This document shows, in pieces, positions 9,132-17,917 of a DNA stretch of 64,000 bases (the first letter of the stretch is position 1; every line of letters begins with the position of its first letter). Position numbers and translations under genes: made by a program. Source of the DNA: an uncultured Clostridia bacterium (GTDB lineage: Bacteria > Bacillota > Clostridia > Oscillospirales > Acutalibacteraceae); the NCBI GenBank assembly GCA_904420155.1, contig CAJFUH010000003.1:1-64000 (forward strand). Reading direction: 5' to 3'. The notes beneath the pieces are model-generated. The model was not told the DNA's origin. It saw only the letters and a program-made list of their open reading frames with translations, and did no database searches.

Positions 9132-9557
9132 TTAATCTATCAGTGAATTTACGATTTTATCCGCCCACTTCACAACCGATTCAATATCTTCTTCCGTCAC
9201 TTTGCCAGAACGGAAGAGCCCACTTTTGACTTCACAAATATAAACGTCGTCCAAAACATTTACCCCATTCCCTTTCAATGTGGATGTTAAGTCATCCAAT
9301 CCTGACACATTTCCAGTCACAAAAAAGGCTACGTTTTTGGTGCGTTCCGGTTTTAAGTCACTGATAAAATCTTTTACCTGCTTATCAGCGGAACCTTTGC
9401 CTAGTTCCAAACCCACTAAAATAAGCTTCTGCCCTTCTACCGGATAAGCCGGCGGGATCTTATCACTCTTGGCCTTTTGCGCCCTACCGATCGCCTGCGC
9501 CATTTTCTCCGTATTCCCCGCCTTCGAAGAATACAGTACTTGCATCTTATACTTCAT
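9132..9557 (-). CDS. Flavodoxin-like protein
   Basis: The 141-residue protein starts with a beta strand and FMN phosphate-binding loop (VLYSSKAGNTEKMAQAI), the hallmark of flavodoxins. An ILVGLELGKGSADKQ segment and an AFFVTGNVSG segment follow at the positions of the two flavin loops. It would shuttle electrons at low potential or act as a small FMN reductase; the partner is unknown. The SD AAGGAG lies 11 bases before the ATG. The long upstream gap may hold a separate RNA or a leader. Confidence 0.85.
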   Translation of the reverse strand: MKYKMQVLYSSKAGNTEKMAQAIGRAQKAKSDKIPPAYPVEGQKLILVGLELGKGSADKQVKDFISDLKPERTKNVAFFVTGNVSGLDDLTSTLKGNGVNVLDDVYICEVKSGLFRSGKVTEEDIESVVKWADKIVNSLID

Positions 9558-9930
9558 GTACTCTGTAACTCCTTCTTTTTGTATTTATTGAGAATATTTT
9601 ATCATATAAATATGAACAAATTTATAATGATTACACAGACTAAAAAATCTTTTTTTCTCATATCCCACTTTGGGCTTTTGTTTCATCATTACTGGGGATT
9701 CTCTTTCCAAACGTAAGCCCTAGTTCCTAAATGGCGTTTCCCTGACTTCATGTCCAAATCTAAAGAATGCAGAAAGTTTCAAGAAATAGCCGAGCCTTCA
9801 CACATCTTTGTAAATACATTGGGTATCCTCCGAAAGTGGATACCACTTTTTATCCTTGCCACAGAGCTTTTGATCTCTCAAAAAATCAACAATTTTTATA
9901 TGAGCAAAAAATTTTATATTTGAAAATGGC
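9558..9930 (-). other. Long intergenic region, possible structured RNA
   Basis: This 373-base stretch between flavodoxin and the DUF503 gene has no convincing ORF. On the minus strand a distant complementarity (9651-9663 with 9898-9911, 13 pairs and one bulged base) could close a domain of about 260 nt. Inside, two overlapping perfect 7-bp hairpins use the same bases (9822-9844 and 9833-9849), so they exclude each other. A GGGCTT/AAGCCC pairing is also available. I do not recognise a known riboswitch, 6S RNA, tmRNA, SRP RNA or RNase P consensus here. It could be a small RNA or a leader for the flavodoxin gene. Confidence 0.3.
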
Positions 9931-10212
9931 TTACCTTTCTTCTCTCTCCACAGAAACCAATTGGGCCTCGCTATTTTGTTCCACATAACGGATAATATGA
10001 TCTAAAATACTATCCGCCAAAGAATGATGAGCCGCTATCACTGCAATTCCCAACACGATGGTCTGATGGACATCCTGTTCCTCGATTTCTGCCACTGAGA
10101 CATGAAATTGATTTCCTATTTTCTGAATCAAACTTTTTGTTATCATCCGTTTTTCTTTTAAAGAGTGGACATAAGGTGCATAAAAGCGAAGTCTCAGGAC
10201 AGAAACAATCAT
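9931..10212 (-). CDS. DUF503 family protein (YlxP-like)
   Basis: The 93-residue protein has the DUF503 pattern: an initial strand (VLRLRFYAP), the near-invariant HSLKEKRMITKSLIQKI helix and a central FHVSVAEIEEQDVHQT. In Bacillus the homologue ylxP lies in the nusA-infB-rbfA operon and is thought to be linked to ribosome assembly; that context is absent here. The SD GGAGGG sits 10 bases before the ATG. It probably forms its own unit downstream of a terminator. Confidence 0.88.
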   Translation of the reverse strand: MIVSVLRLRFYAPYVHSLKEKRMITKSLIQKIGNQFHVSVAEIEEQDVHQTIVLGIAVIAAHHSLADSILDHIIRYVEQNSEAQLVSVEREER

Positions 10213-10246
10213 TTTCTACTACCCTCCAAACCTCATAAACAAAGAA

Positions 10247-10283
10247 AAAGGGATCAAAACCCTTAAAAAAGTCCGATCCCTTT
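10247..10283 (-). terminator. Terminator of the cmk-plsC-ispH/rpsA operon
   Basis: On the minus strand AAAGGGATC pairs with GATCCCTTT across a 19-base loop and is followed by TTTTTCTTT. It lies just after the ispH-rpsA stop. Confidence 0.75.
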
Positions 10284-10301
10284 ATTTCTACTCTTTACCT
10301 T

Positions 10302-12317
10302 TTATTCAGCAGATTCAGTCTCCGTAGAAGCTACTACTTCATCTTCCTGCTCAGCTGCCTCCTTGGCTTCCTCCGCTTCCTGCTCTTCCAGCAACTTACG
10401 GATTGACAAACTGATGCGCTTTTTATCAAAGTCAATGTCAGTAATCATCACTTTGACGGTCTCCCCGATGGAGAGTACATCCTGAGGTTTCTCAATTCTA
10501 CGGTTAGCAATTTGAGAAATATGAATCAGGCCATCAATTCCCGGTAAAATACGAGCAAAAGCGCCAAATGTAGTCATCCCAACAATCTGGGCTTCTACTA
10601 CGCTGCCAACCGGATAGTCTCTCTTGAGAATTTCCCAAGGATTATCCTCGCTCTTCTTATAGCCAAGAGAAATCTTGCCTTTTTCCCTATCCAGATCCTT
10701 AATGTAAACCTCTACGGTATCACCGACATTTACAACCTCAGAAGGATGCTTGATGCGGCTCCAGGACAGTTCAGAGATATGAATCATTCCATCAATTCCG
10801 CCCAGATCAACAAAGGCGCCGTAGGAAGTAAGGGATTTCACAACACCAGTATAAGTCTTGCCAATTTCAGCAGTCTCCCAGAACTTCTCTGCCAGTTTTT
10901 TTCTCTCATCTTTCAGAACAGAACGGATAGAACCCACAGCGCGTCTACGGCCGCGGTTGACTTCAATAATACGGAAGTTTACTTCTTTTTTCAGCAAATC
11001 TTCTAAGGGTTCTCCACGGGAAGCGGTTGCTTGAGACGCGGGAATGAAGACACGAATACCGTTGGTAACGGCAATCACACCGCCCTTAATGACCTCGGTC
11101 ACTACGCCGGTAACTACCGTCTCTTCTTCACAAGCCTTTACAATTTCTTCCCAACCCTTAATGGCGTCCAAACGACGCTTAGACAACATAATAGTGCCTT
11201 CCTGATCGTTGGTGCGCATAATGAGCAGATCCATCTCGTCCCCAATTTTTACCAGATCTTCCGGCTTGGCATTGGGGTCGGCAGACAACTCAGAAGCAGG
11301 AATAAAACCTGCCTGTTTTCTTCCCACATCAACAAACACCTCATTGGGGGCAATACCGACGACTACACCGTGAACCTTCTCGTCTGTATTAAAATTTTTG
11401 AGGGATTCTTCCAGCATCTCCTCAAAGTTGTCAGTGCTCATTTCTTCATTGTTGTCCTTGTTGTTTTCTAGAATGTCCGTCATGGTTTCTAGTACCTCCT
11501 TTATAATGCTGGCGGGCGTGGATGCACCTGCCGTAACTCCGATGTTATTAGCTTGCTGTAACGCTTGGATGGGCAGCTCGTCCGCAGTCTCAATCAAAAA
11601 AGTTTTGCAGTTAGGCTGACATACATCTCTGAGTTTAGCGGTATTGGAACTATGTTTTCCCCCGATAATCAGCATCAGATCCGATTGTTTGGACAATTGA
11701 ATAGCCTCTGCTTGCCTTTCTGACGTAGCATTACATATTGTATCAAAAATTGATGGATTTGTATATACCCTTTTTACTATTTTCAAACAATTTTCCCATT
11801 CTGACACGCTAAAGGTAGTCTGTGCGACAACACAAAGACCTTTTTCCGGCCTCAAGGAAAGATTTTTGCTTATATTTTCCAATTCTTCCTGATTTCGGAA
11901 TACATAACTCTCTCCCTGGCAATGTCCCTGTATTCCCTGTACTTCCGGATGAGAAGGATCACCAGCAATAAATACCACTTTCCCTTCTTCAGAAGCCTTT
12001 TTGACAATACGATGAATCTTTGCAACAAAAGGACACGTGGCATCTGAATAAGATATATGCTGAGCTTGTATTTTCTCCCAAATATCCATAGGGATTCCAT
12101 GAGAACGAATCACCAAAATATATCCAGGGGGAACTTCATCTGGGTGTGAAATAGTACGAACTCCGCGCTCTTCCAACTGGGCTACCATCTGGGGATTATG
12201 AATAATAGGGCCTAACGTGCACACTTTTTTTCCGGCATCCAATAATTCTAAAATCATTTGGATAGCTCGGTTTACTCCAAAGCAGAATCCTGCGGTTTCT
12301 GCAACTGTGATTTTCAA
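10302..12317 (-). CDS. ispH-rpsA: Fused IspH (HMBPP reductase) and ribosomal protein S1
   Basis: This 671-residue protein joins two enzymes of separate pathways. Residues 1-285 are IspH, the 4Fe-4S enzyme that releases IPP and DMAPP in the last MEP-pathway step; its three cluster cysteines are present (FCFGVN, ATCPFV, ICNATS). After an acidic linker come four S1 RNA-binding domains, two marked by GAFVDLGGIDGMIHISELSW and GAFARILPGIDGLIHISQ. Together they represent ribosomal protein S1, which helps mRNA bind the 30S subunit. The start is a TTG with SD GGAGG seven bases upstream. It overlaps the plsC stop as TTGA, which rules out a longer form. This fusion is known in Clostridia. Confidence 0.93.
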   Translation of the reverse strand: MKITVAETAGFCFGVNRAIQMILELLDAGKKVCTLGPIIHNPQMVAQLEERGVRTISHPDEVPPGYILVIRSHGIPMDIWEKIQAQHISYSDATCPFVAKIHRIVKKASEEGKVVFIAGDPSHPEVQGIQGHCQGESYVFRNQEELENISKNLSLRPEKGLCVVAQTTFSVSEWENCLKIVKRVYTNPSIFDTICNATSERQAEAIQLSKQSDLMLIIGGKHSSNTAKLRDVCQPNCKTFLIETADELPIQALQQANNIGVTAGASTPASIIKEVLETMTDILENNKDNNEEMSTDNFEEMLEESLKNFNTDEKVHGVVVGIAPNEVFVDVGRKQAGFIPASELSADPNAKPEDLVKIGDEMDLLIMRTNDQEGTIMLSKRRLDAIKGWEEIVKACEEETVVTGVVTEVIKGGVIAVTNGIRVFIPASQATASRGEPLEDLLKKEVNFRIIEVNRGRRRAVGSIRSVLKDERKKLAEKFWETAEIGKTYTGVVKSLTSYGAFVDLGGIDGMIHISELSWSRIKHPSEVVNVGDTVEVYIKDLDREKGKISLGYKKSEDNPWEILKRDYPVGSVVEAQIVGMTTFGAFARILPGIDGLIHISQIANRRIEKPQDVLSIGETVKVMITDIDFDKKRISLSIRKLLEEQEAEEAKEAAEQEDEVVASTETESAE

Positions 12318-12928
12318 TATCTTTCCTCCAATAGACGGCATATTTCATCCGCTACCTTTTTTGCGCCTATGCGGCATTCCCGGGAACTTGTACCAGTGAT
12401 AGCAAGAGAAGAAAAAGGAATCATTTTTCCATATCGTATGGTTACCCGATGAAAAGGCCGGATTCTCCCTTGGCTGTAAATACAGGCAGGAAGGATATCA
12501 GCTTTTGCCTTTGCTGCAATCAGTACTGCTCCTGCTTTCGGCTGGAATGAAGTATCTTTATTTCTGACACAGCCTCCTTGGGGAAAAATCCCCACTAAAG
12601 CATTATTTTCTAATAACTGTAATGCGTTATGCACCGATTCCGCATCTCCCGTCCCTCTATGAACTGGGAAAGCCCCCATTTTATAGAGAAACCACTTAGC
12701 GATTCTTCCATGGTCTGTAAATAATTCTGACTTGGCCATATAATGGATATGACGAGGACATCTCATAGCCAGAAAGAAAGGGTCTAACACCGATTTATGA
12801 TTGCTGCATAAAATAACCTTTCCTTGACTAGGAATATGTTCTGTCCCATAAATTCGGATCGGAAAAATCAAACATACGATGGGACGCAATATGCGAATCA
12901 AAAAGAAATACAATCTCCTCACCTGCAA
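12314..12928 (-). CDS. plsC: 1-acylglycerol-3-phosphate acyltransferase (second copy)
   Basis: The 204-residue PlsC-family enzyme transfers an acyl chain to lysophosphatidate at the inner membrane. Motif I NHKSVLDP (NHx4D) is present; motif III is FPQGGCVRN, in which Gly-Gly-Cys replaces the usual EGTR, a notable divergence. The N-terminal hydrophobic helix LYFFLIRILRPIVCLIF anchors it. The start is a TTG immediately after the previous plsC stop. It overlaps the next gene by four bases, so translation is coupled. The altered motif leaves open a changed donor or lower activity. Confidence 0.88.
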   Translation of the reverse strand: MQVRRLYFFLIRILRPIVCLIFPIRIYGTEHIPSQGKVILCSNHKSVLDPFFLAMRCPRHIHYMAKSELFTDHGRIAKWFLYKMGAFPVHRGTGDAESVHNALQLLENNALVGIFPQGGCVRNKDTSFQPKAGAVLIAAKAKADILPACIYSQGRIRPFHRVTIRYGKMIPFSSLAITGTSSRECRIGAKKVADEICRLLEERY

Positions 12929-13552
12929 TCAATTGGTTTCCTGTATATCTTTCTCTCGCATTGTACGGATTATGTCCATAATCTTTCGGCTGGCATTACG
13001 GAATTCCAGTGCTGTTCCTTCTTTTAATCCTAATTCTTCTGGGGAAATAGGATCGCTGTAAGAAATGGTTACTTTGCGAAAAAGTTTTGGCATCTTTCCA
13101 CCTTTACATGAAATACAAGCCGGCACAACGGGTTTCTGGGTTTGAAAAGCCAACATGGCCGCCCCTGACTTGGGACGCAATAATTCTCCCGTTTTAGAAC
13201 GGGTGCCTTCAATAAAAATCCCTAATACGTTCTCATTTTGCAGCAGAACTTCCGCATTATTGATAGCTTGGGTATCCCCGCTGCCTCGATGCACAGGGAA
13301 AGCTCCCAATGAACGAATCACAGCCGATACAAATTTATTATGAAACAACTCTTCTTTCGCCATAAAAAAGATCTGCCTTTTCTGTCCCAAAGCTAAAAAG
13401 ACAGGGTCTTTCAGCGAAATATGATTACAACATATTATGTATCCGCCTTCCCCAGGAAGGCTGTTTTTGTGATTCACATGATATCTAAATAAAAGTTTAA
13501 AAATGGGCGGAACCAAAATTTTTCCTATATTATAAAGCGGGGATCTCTTCAT
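12929..13552 (-). CDS. plsC: 1-acylglycerol-3-phosphate acyltransferase (first copy)
   Basis: This 207-residue PlsC has the canonical NHISLKDP motif, a GAFPVHRGSGD block and an intact FIEGTRSKTG motif. It should make phosphatidic acid from lysophosphatidate. The ATG has a strong AAAGGAG SD and overlaps the cmk stop by four bases. The neighbouring paralogue shares the GAFPVHRG block, so the pair looks like an old tandem duplication. cmk followed by plsC and rpsA is a common Firmicutes arrangement. Confidence 0.93.
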   Translation of the reverse strand: MKRSPLYNIGKILVPPIFKLLFRYHVNHKNSLPGEGGYIICCNHISLKDPVFLALGQKRQIFFMAKEELFHNKFVSAVIRSLGAFPVHRGSGDTQAINNAEVLLQNENVLGIFIEGTRSKTGELLRPKSGAAMLAFQTQKPVVPACISCKGGKMPKLFRKVTISYSDPISPEELGLKEGTALEFRNASRKIMDIIRTMREKDIQETN

Positions 13553-14214
13553 GGCAACCGCTCCTTTATAAGGGCAATCACCCGATCCACAGACTGTTGC
13601 AGGGATAGCCCCGTCGTATCCATTTCTATGGCATCCTCCGCAGGACGAAGGGGGGCAATTTCCCGATGAGAATCCTGATAGTCCCGTTCTTTTAAGTCTT
13701 TCAAAACCTCTTCATAAGAATCCGTGGCACCGTTCTGCCTAAGCTCCTCGTATCTTCTTCTCGCCCGTTCCTCTGGAGATGCCGTCAGAAAAATCTTAAG
13801 TTGAGCGTCAGGCAATACCACCGTGCCAATATCCCGTCCATCCATGATAACAGAATGTTTTTTAGCGATATTCCTCTGAAGATCAAATAGAAAAGTTCTT
13901 ATAGCAGGTACAGCAGATACCCGGGAAGCAGCCATGGATACTTCCGGCGTCCGAATTTCCTGGGAAACATCTTTCCCGCAAAGGAAAACATGTTGTTCCC
14001 CCTCAAAAAAAGCAAGCTCTATCTCCATTTTGGAAAGCATACCTTCCACCTGATCTTGCTGCGTTACATCCACATGATTTTCTAAGGTAAATAAACCAAT
14101 AGCCCGATAAAGAGCTCCTGTATCCACATAAATATATCCCATTATTTTCGCTGCTTGACGCGCAATGGTGCTTTTTCCCGCTCCGGCGGGACCATCAATG
14201 GCAATTGATACCAT
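13549..14214 (-). CDS. cmk: Cytidylate kinase
   Basis: Cmk (221 residues) phosphorylates CMP and dCMP with ATP. The P-loop is in IDGPAGAGKSTIARQAA near residue 10. IYVDTGALYRAIG and IMDGRDIGTVVLPDA mark the nucleotide-binding sites, and ASPEERARRRYEEL supplies lid arginines. Length is normal. An SD GGGAGG precedes the ATG. The gene starts three bases after the flavoprotein stop and is coupled to plsC. Confidence 0.97.
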   Translation of the reverse strand: MVSIAIDGPAGAGKSTIARQAAKIMGYIYVDTGALYRAIGLFTLENHVDVTQQDQVEGMLSKMEIELAFFEGEQHVFLCGKDVSQEIRTPEVSMAASRVSAVPAIRTFLFDLQRNIAKKHSVIMDGRDIGTVVLPDAQLKIFLTASPEERARRRYEELRQNGATDSYEEVLKDLKERDYQDSHREIAPLRPAEDAIEMDTTGLSLQQSVDRVIALIKERLP

Positions 14215-14217
14215 GAT

Positions 14218-15465
14218 TCAATATCCTCCCGATGCTGAATTTCCGGCAACCCAACCGGTAGAAAAGGCGATTTGCAGATTAAAACCGCCTGTATAGGCAT
14301 CTACATCTATGACTTCTCCTGCAAAATACAGCCCTTGTATCTTTTTAGATTCCATAGTTTTGGGATTAATCTCCGAAGCCGCTACGCCTCCAGAAGTAAC
14401 AATCGCTTCAGCTATTGGCCGGAACCCCTGGACGGTTACTGCCAAATGTTTTAACAAATGGACAAATCTGAGTCGCTCTTCTTTAGAAATCTGATTGCAC
14501 TTCGTATTTGGGGCTATTTGCGACAACTCTACCGCCACAGGAATAAGCTTTCTTGGAAGCAATTCCCCCAACGCATTGGAAAAGTCCCGATTGGAAAATT
14601 GGCCAAAATCCCTTTGTAATCTTTTATCTAACTGTTCCATAGAAAGTGCCGGTTTTAAATCGATTTCTATTTCAAAACATCCGCTCTCCATAGGACGCAT
14701 ATGTGCGCTGGCGCTTAAAATCACTGGGCCAGATAGTCCAAAATGAGTAAATAGCAGTTCTCCAAAATCTTGATACACCACTTTTTGTTGTTTACGATTT
14801 CTTACTTTTATGGAAATATTACGCAAGGAAAGCCCTTGTAATTTTTTACACCATGTTTCCTGTACAACCACAGGTACAAGGGAGGGCGTGGGATCTATAA
14901 TAGTATGCCCCGCCTGCCTAGCCAATTCATATCCATCTCCAGTGGAACCTGTTCCCGGATAAGACAGCCCGCCACAAGCAATCACCACCGAATCTGCTAG
15001 AATTGTTTTCCCTGCTTCTGTAATAACCCCTTGTATTCTATTTTCTTCTATTATAAGGGATTTTGCGCGCTCATGCAACAATTTTACCCCTGTTTTTTTC
15101 ACAAAACGGTACATGGCATCCACCACATCTACGGCTTTATCTGAGCAGGGAAACACACGGTTCCCCCTTTCTATCTTTATGGGAACGCCTTGTTCTTCAA
15201 AAAAACACATGGTATCCTGGGAGGAAAAATGATGAAAAGCACTATAAAGGAAACGGCCATTGGATGGGATATGGGCAATCAATTCCGGGATTTCACAGTC
15301 GTTGGTAATGTTACATCTGCCTTTTCCGGTAATCAAAAGTTTTCTTCCCACCCGGGAATTTCTCTCCAACAGGACAGTCGTTGCTCCCGCCTTTGCGGCA
15401 GTACCTGCCGCCATCATTCCGGCCGGACCTGCACCTATCACCAAAACAGAAACTGGATTACTCAA
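14218..15465 (-). CDS. HI0933/YhiN-family FAD-dependent oxidoreductase
   Basis: The 415-residue flavoprotein opens with a Rossmann FAD motif (VLVIGAGPAGMMAAGTAAKA) and the family signature RVGRKLLITGKGRCNITND. It ends with the second FAD-contact block GLYFAGEVIDVDAYTGG. The family is widespread but its substrate is unsettled. The TTG start is seven bases behind a GAGGAG SD that overlaps the end of the rpiR-type gene, and the reading frames overlap by eight bases. It sits between the regulator and cmk in one operon. Confidence 0.9.
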   Translation of the reverse strand: MSNPVSVLVIGAGPAGMMAAGTAAKAGATTVLLERNSRVGRKLLITGKGRCNITNDCEIPELIAHIPSNGRFLYSAFHHFSSQDTMCFFEEQGVPIKIERGNRVFPCSDKAVDVVDAMYRFVKKTGVKLLHERAKSLIIEENRIQGVITEAGKTILADSVVIACGGLSYPGTGSTGDGYELARQAGHTIIDPTPSLVPVVVQETWCKKLQGLSLRNISIKVRNRKQQKVVYQDFGELLFTHFGLSGPVILSASAHMRPMESGCFEIEIDLKPALSMEQLDKRLQRDFGQFSNRDFSNALGELLPRKLIPVAVELSQIAPNTKCNQISKEERLRFVHLLKHLAVTVQGFRPIAEAIVTSGGVAASEINPKTMESKKIQGLYFAGEVIDVDAYTGGFNLQIAFSTGWVAGNSASGGY

Positions 15466-16333
15466 TCATATTCTCCTCTACTTTTTCATAAACCTCGTAT
15501 TCATCCCAAATTTGCTCTAATTGGTCAAAAGTAGCGATCACTTCTTGTTTTTTACGCAAAGCAATTGCAACAATCAGGGCATTTACCACACTTAAAGGGG
15601 CAACCAGAGAATCTACGATAGAAGCCATATCGCTGCGGGCCAACAGAACATGATTGGAAGGGGGAACCAATGGGGAATCCATACTATCGGTCAAAGCGAT
15701 TACCTTCGCGCCCCTATCCGATGCGAAGCGCAACGCTTTTACTGCCATTTTAGAATAACGCGGAAAGCTGATTCCAATAACAGCATCCTCTTTGCCAATG
15801 CGCATCATCTGTTCATAAATTTCGGTTTCACTAGTAGTATTCACCAGGGATACCCCTTCAAAAATTAAATTAAAATAATATTCCAAAAAACCACCGATAG
15901 CAGCCGAGCTTCTCGTTGCAAGAATATAAATTTTTCTTGCGTTTACAATGGAATCCACTGCATTATAAAATTCTTCATGAGAGATTTCTTCCATGGTACG
16001 GCGTATTTTATCAATATCCTGATTCAATACACTGTCTAATACATCTGCATTCCCTATGCGATTACTGGTAACTTCCATCCTCTGGACTGACGTCAATTTG
16101 CTGCGGATCATCTCCTGCATTGCTTTTTGCAGCTCTGGATACCCTTCATAGCCAACTTCTGTGGCAAAACGCACAACAGTAGATTCGCTGACGCCAACGG
16201 TTGCTCCTAATTTTGAAGCAGTCATGAAAGCTGCCTTATCATAATGTTCTTCAATATATTTCGCAATTGCCCTTTGACCTTTGGAAAAAGTAGGCATGAA
16301 AGATTCCATTCGGGCTAATAGATATTTTTTCAT
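15458..16333 (-). CDS. MurR/RpiR-family transcriptional regulator
   Basis: The 291-residue regulator has an N-terminal helix-turn-helix (KLGATVGVSESTVVRFATEV, about residues 40-60) and a C-terminal SIS sugar-phosphate-binding domain (ARKIYILATRSSAAIGGFLE, AVIGISFPRYSKMAVKAL). Such proteins sense phosphosugars and control sugar or cell-wall precursor genes. Its place as first gene of the flavoprotein-cmk-plsC-ispH operon gives no obvious sugar target, so autoregulation or control of distant genes is possible. Confidence 0.9.
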   Translation of the reverse strand: MKKYLLARMESFMPTFSKGQRAIAKYIEEHYDKAAFMTASKLGATVGVSESTVVRFATEVGYEGYPELQKAMQEMIRSKLTSVQRMEVTSNRIGNADVLDSVLNQDIDKIRRTMEEISHEEFYNAVDSIVNARKIYILATRSSAAIGGFLEYYFNLIFEGVSLVNTTSETEIYEQMMRIGKEDAVIGISFPRYSKMAVKALRFASDRGAKVIALTDSMDSPLVPPSNHVLLARSDMASIVDSLVAPLSVVNALIVAIALRKKQEVIATFDQLEQIWDEYEVYEKVEENMIE

Positions 16334-16456
16334 TTTTCATTCAACTCCTACATATTCATATTAATTCTTAACCCTTTAAAAAGCAAGAAAAAATTAAAAA
16401 AACGCAGGGTAGCTCATAAAAAATTTCATTTTACTGCTAATAATCTCTTGAAATAT

Positions 16457-16502
16457 AAAAGAAGATCTACAATATTCTTTCAGTATTGCAGATCTTCTTT
16501 TT
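16457..16502 (-). terminator. Terminator of the purine operon
   Basis: An 18-bp inverted repeat with one mismatch (AAAAGAAGATCTACAATA and its partner), with short A and T runs on both sides, lies about 65 bases beyond the purD stop. No gene reads toward it from the other side. Confidence 0.85.
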
Positions 16503-16565
16503 AACTTTGAGTTAAAATCACATCAGCGCAAAGGAATCCTTGGGAATAAAAATTTATAAAAATAT

Positions 16566-17831
16566 TTATTTTGTTCTGCCAATATCTTTTCGATAATGGG
16601 CGCCTTCAAAATGAATCTTTTCCACAGCCGTATAAGCTTTTTGGAGTGCCTCTTCCAAATGGTCCGCCAAAGCCGTTACTCCCAATACACGGCCTCCAGC
16701 AGTACGAAATACGCCATCTTCATAGGAGGTTCCCGCATGATAGACGGTAGCCCCTTCCACTTGCCCTTGATCGTCCAGCCCTTGAATCTCTATCCCTTTC
16801 GCATAACTTCCCGGATAGCCACCAGAGGCCATAACCACACAAGCGGTCGCACAATCCCTCCATTTTATTTCCAGATCTGTTAGCTTTCCATCAATGACGG
16901 CATCAATGATATCCATCAAATCGGTATCTAGACGCGGCAGTACCACCTGTGCCTCCGGATCTCCAAAACGGGCGTTATATTCGATAACCTTCGGCCCTTT
17001 GGGGGTAAGCATCAAGCCAAAATATAAGCACCCCTGGAAAGGACGCCCCTCTGCCCTCATCGCCTCCACTGTGGGTTGGAAAATCGTGCGCATGCATTCT
17101 TCCGCAATCTCTTCCGTATAGTAAGGATTTGGGCTGATAGTTCCCATGCCGCCTGTATTTTTCCCCTGATCTCCATCATAAGCACGCTTATGGTCTTTAG
17201 AGGATACCATAGGCTTTACACAAGTTCCATCAGTAAAAGCCAAAACGGACACCTCTGGGCCTGTGAGAAATTCCTCTATTACCACTTTATTGCCAGAAGC
17301 TCCAAATACCTTTTCCTCCATAATAGAATGGACTGCCTCTTTCGCCTCTTCCAGATCCTTTGCGATTACTACACCCTTTCCAAGAGCCAATCCATCCGCC
17401 TTGACGACTACCGGATATTGATTTTGGGACTGAATATAGGCAATCGCCTTTTGAGGATTATCAAATACCTCATAAGCGGCAGTGGGGATCTGGTACTTTT
17501 TCATCAATTCTTTGGAAAACACTTTGCTGCTTTCAATAATAGCCGCATTGGCACGAGGCCCAAAAGCACGGATTCCCTCTTTTTCCAGTGCATCTACCAT
17601 ACCCGCTGCAAGCGGATCATCCGGCGCTACAAATACCAAATCCATCTTTTGCTCTTTGGAAAAGGAAACTACTTTGTCAATATCCATAGCAGAAATATTG
17701 ACGCACTCTGCGTCCCGGGAAATTCCTCCATTGCCTGGCGCACAATAAAGTTTGCTTACTCGCGGACTTTCTTTCAACTTGCGGACGATTGCATGTTCCC
17801 GTCCGCCGCCGCCAACTACTAAAACCTTCAT
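16566..17831 (-). CDS. purD: Phosphoribosylamine-glycine ligase
   Basis: PurD (421 residues) makes GAR from phosphoribosylamine, glycine and ATP. GGGGREHAIVRKL at the N-terminus, the ATP-grasp segment PVVVKADGLALGKGV and the metal-site block VIEYNARFGDPEAQVVLP are all present. It is the last gene of the pur operon, separated from purH by 86 bases that contain a hairpin, so it may be expressed at a lower level than the genes upstream. Confidence 0.98.
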   Translation of the reverse strand: MKVLVVGGGGREHAIVRKLKESPRVSKLYCAPGNGGISRDAECVNISAMDIDKVVSFSKEQKMDLVFVAPDDPLAAGMVDALEKEGIRAFGPRANAAIIESSKVFSKELMKKYQIPTAAYEVFDNPQKAIAYIQSQNQYPVVVKADGLALGKGVVIAKDLEEAKEAVHSIMEEKVFGASGNKVVIEEFLTGPEVSVLAFTDGTCVKPMVSSKDHKRAYDGDQGKNTGGMGTISPNPYYTEEIAEECMRTIFQPTVEAMRAEGRPFQGCLYFGLMLTPKGPKVIEYNARFGDPEAQVVLPRLDTDLMDIIDAVIDGKLTDLEIKWRDCATACVVMASGGYPGSYAKGIEIQGLDDQGQVEGATVYHAGTSYEDGVFRTAGGRVLGVTALADHLEEALQKAYTAVEKIHFEGAHYRKDIGRTK

Positions 17832-17867
17832 GATTTTATAATTCCTCTCTCTTGATCATAGTATCCC

Positions 17868-17902
17868 AAATAAGGGCAGCCGCTTTCGCCCTGCCCTTAT
17901 TT
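17868..17902 (-). terminator. Intercistronic hairpin between purH and purD
   Basis: AATAAGGGCAG pairs with CTGCCCTTATT around an 11-base loop. On the minus strand it is followed by TTTGGG rather than a long T-run, so partial termination or mRNA protection is more likely than a full stop. Confidence 0.5.
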
Positions 17903-17917
17903 TCGCTATGGATTTTA

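Noticed and set aside
9558..9930. FMN riboswitch for the flavodoxin gene
   Set aside because: The conserved RFN element segments are not there.
9767..9988. ORFs on either strand in the flavodoxin-DUF503 gap
   Set aside because: They have no SD, poor composition and overlap the DUF503 coding region; they look like chance frames.
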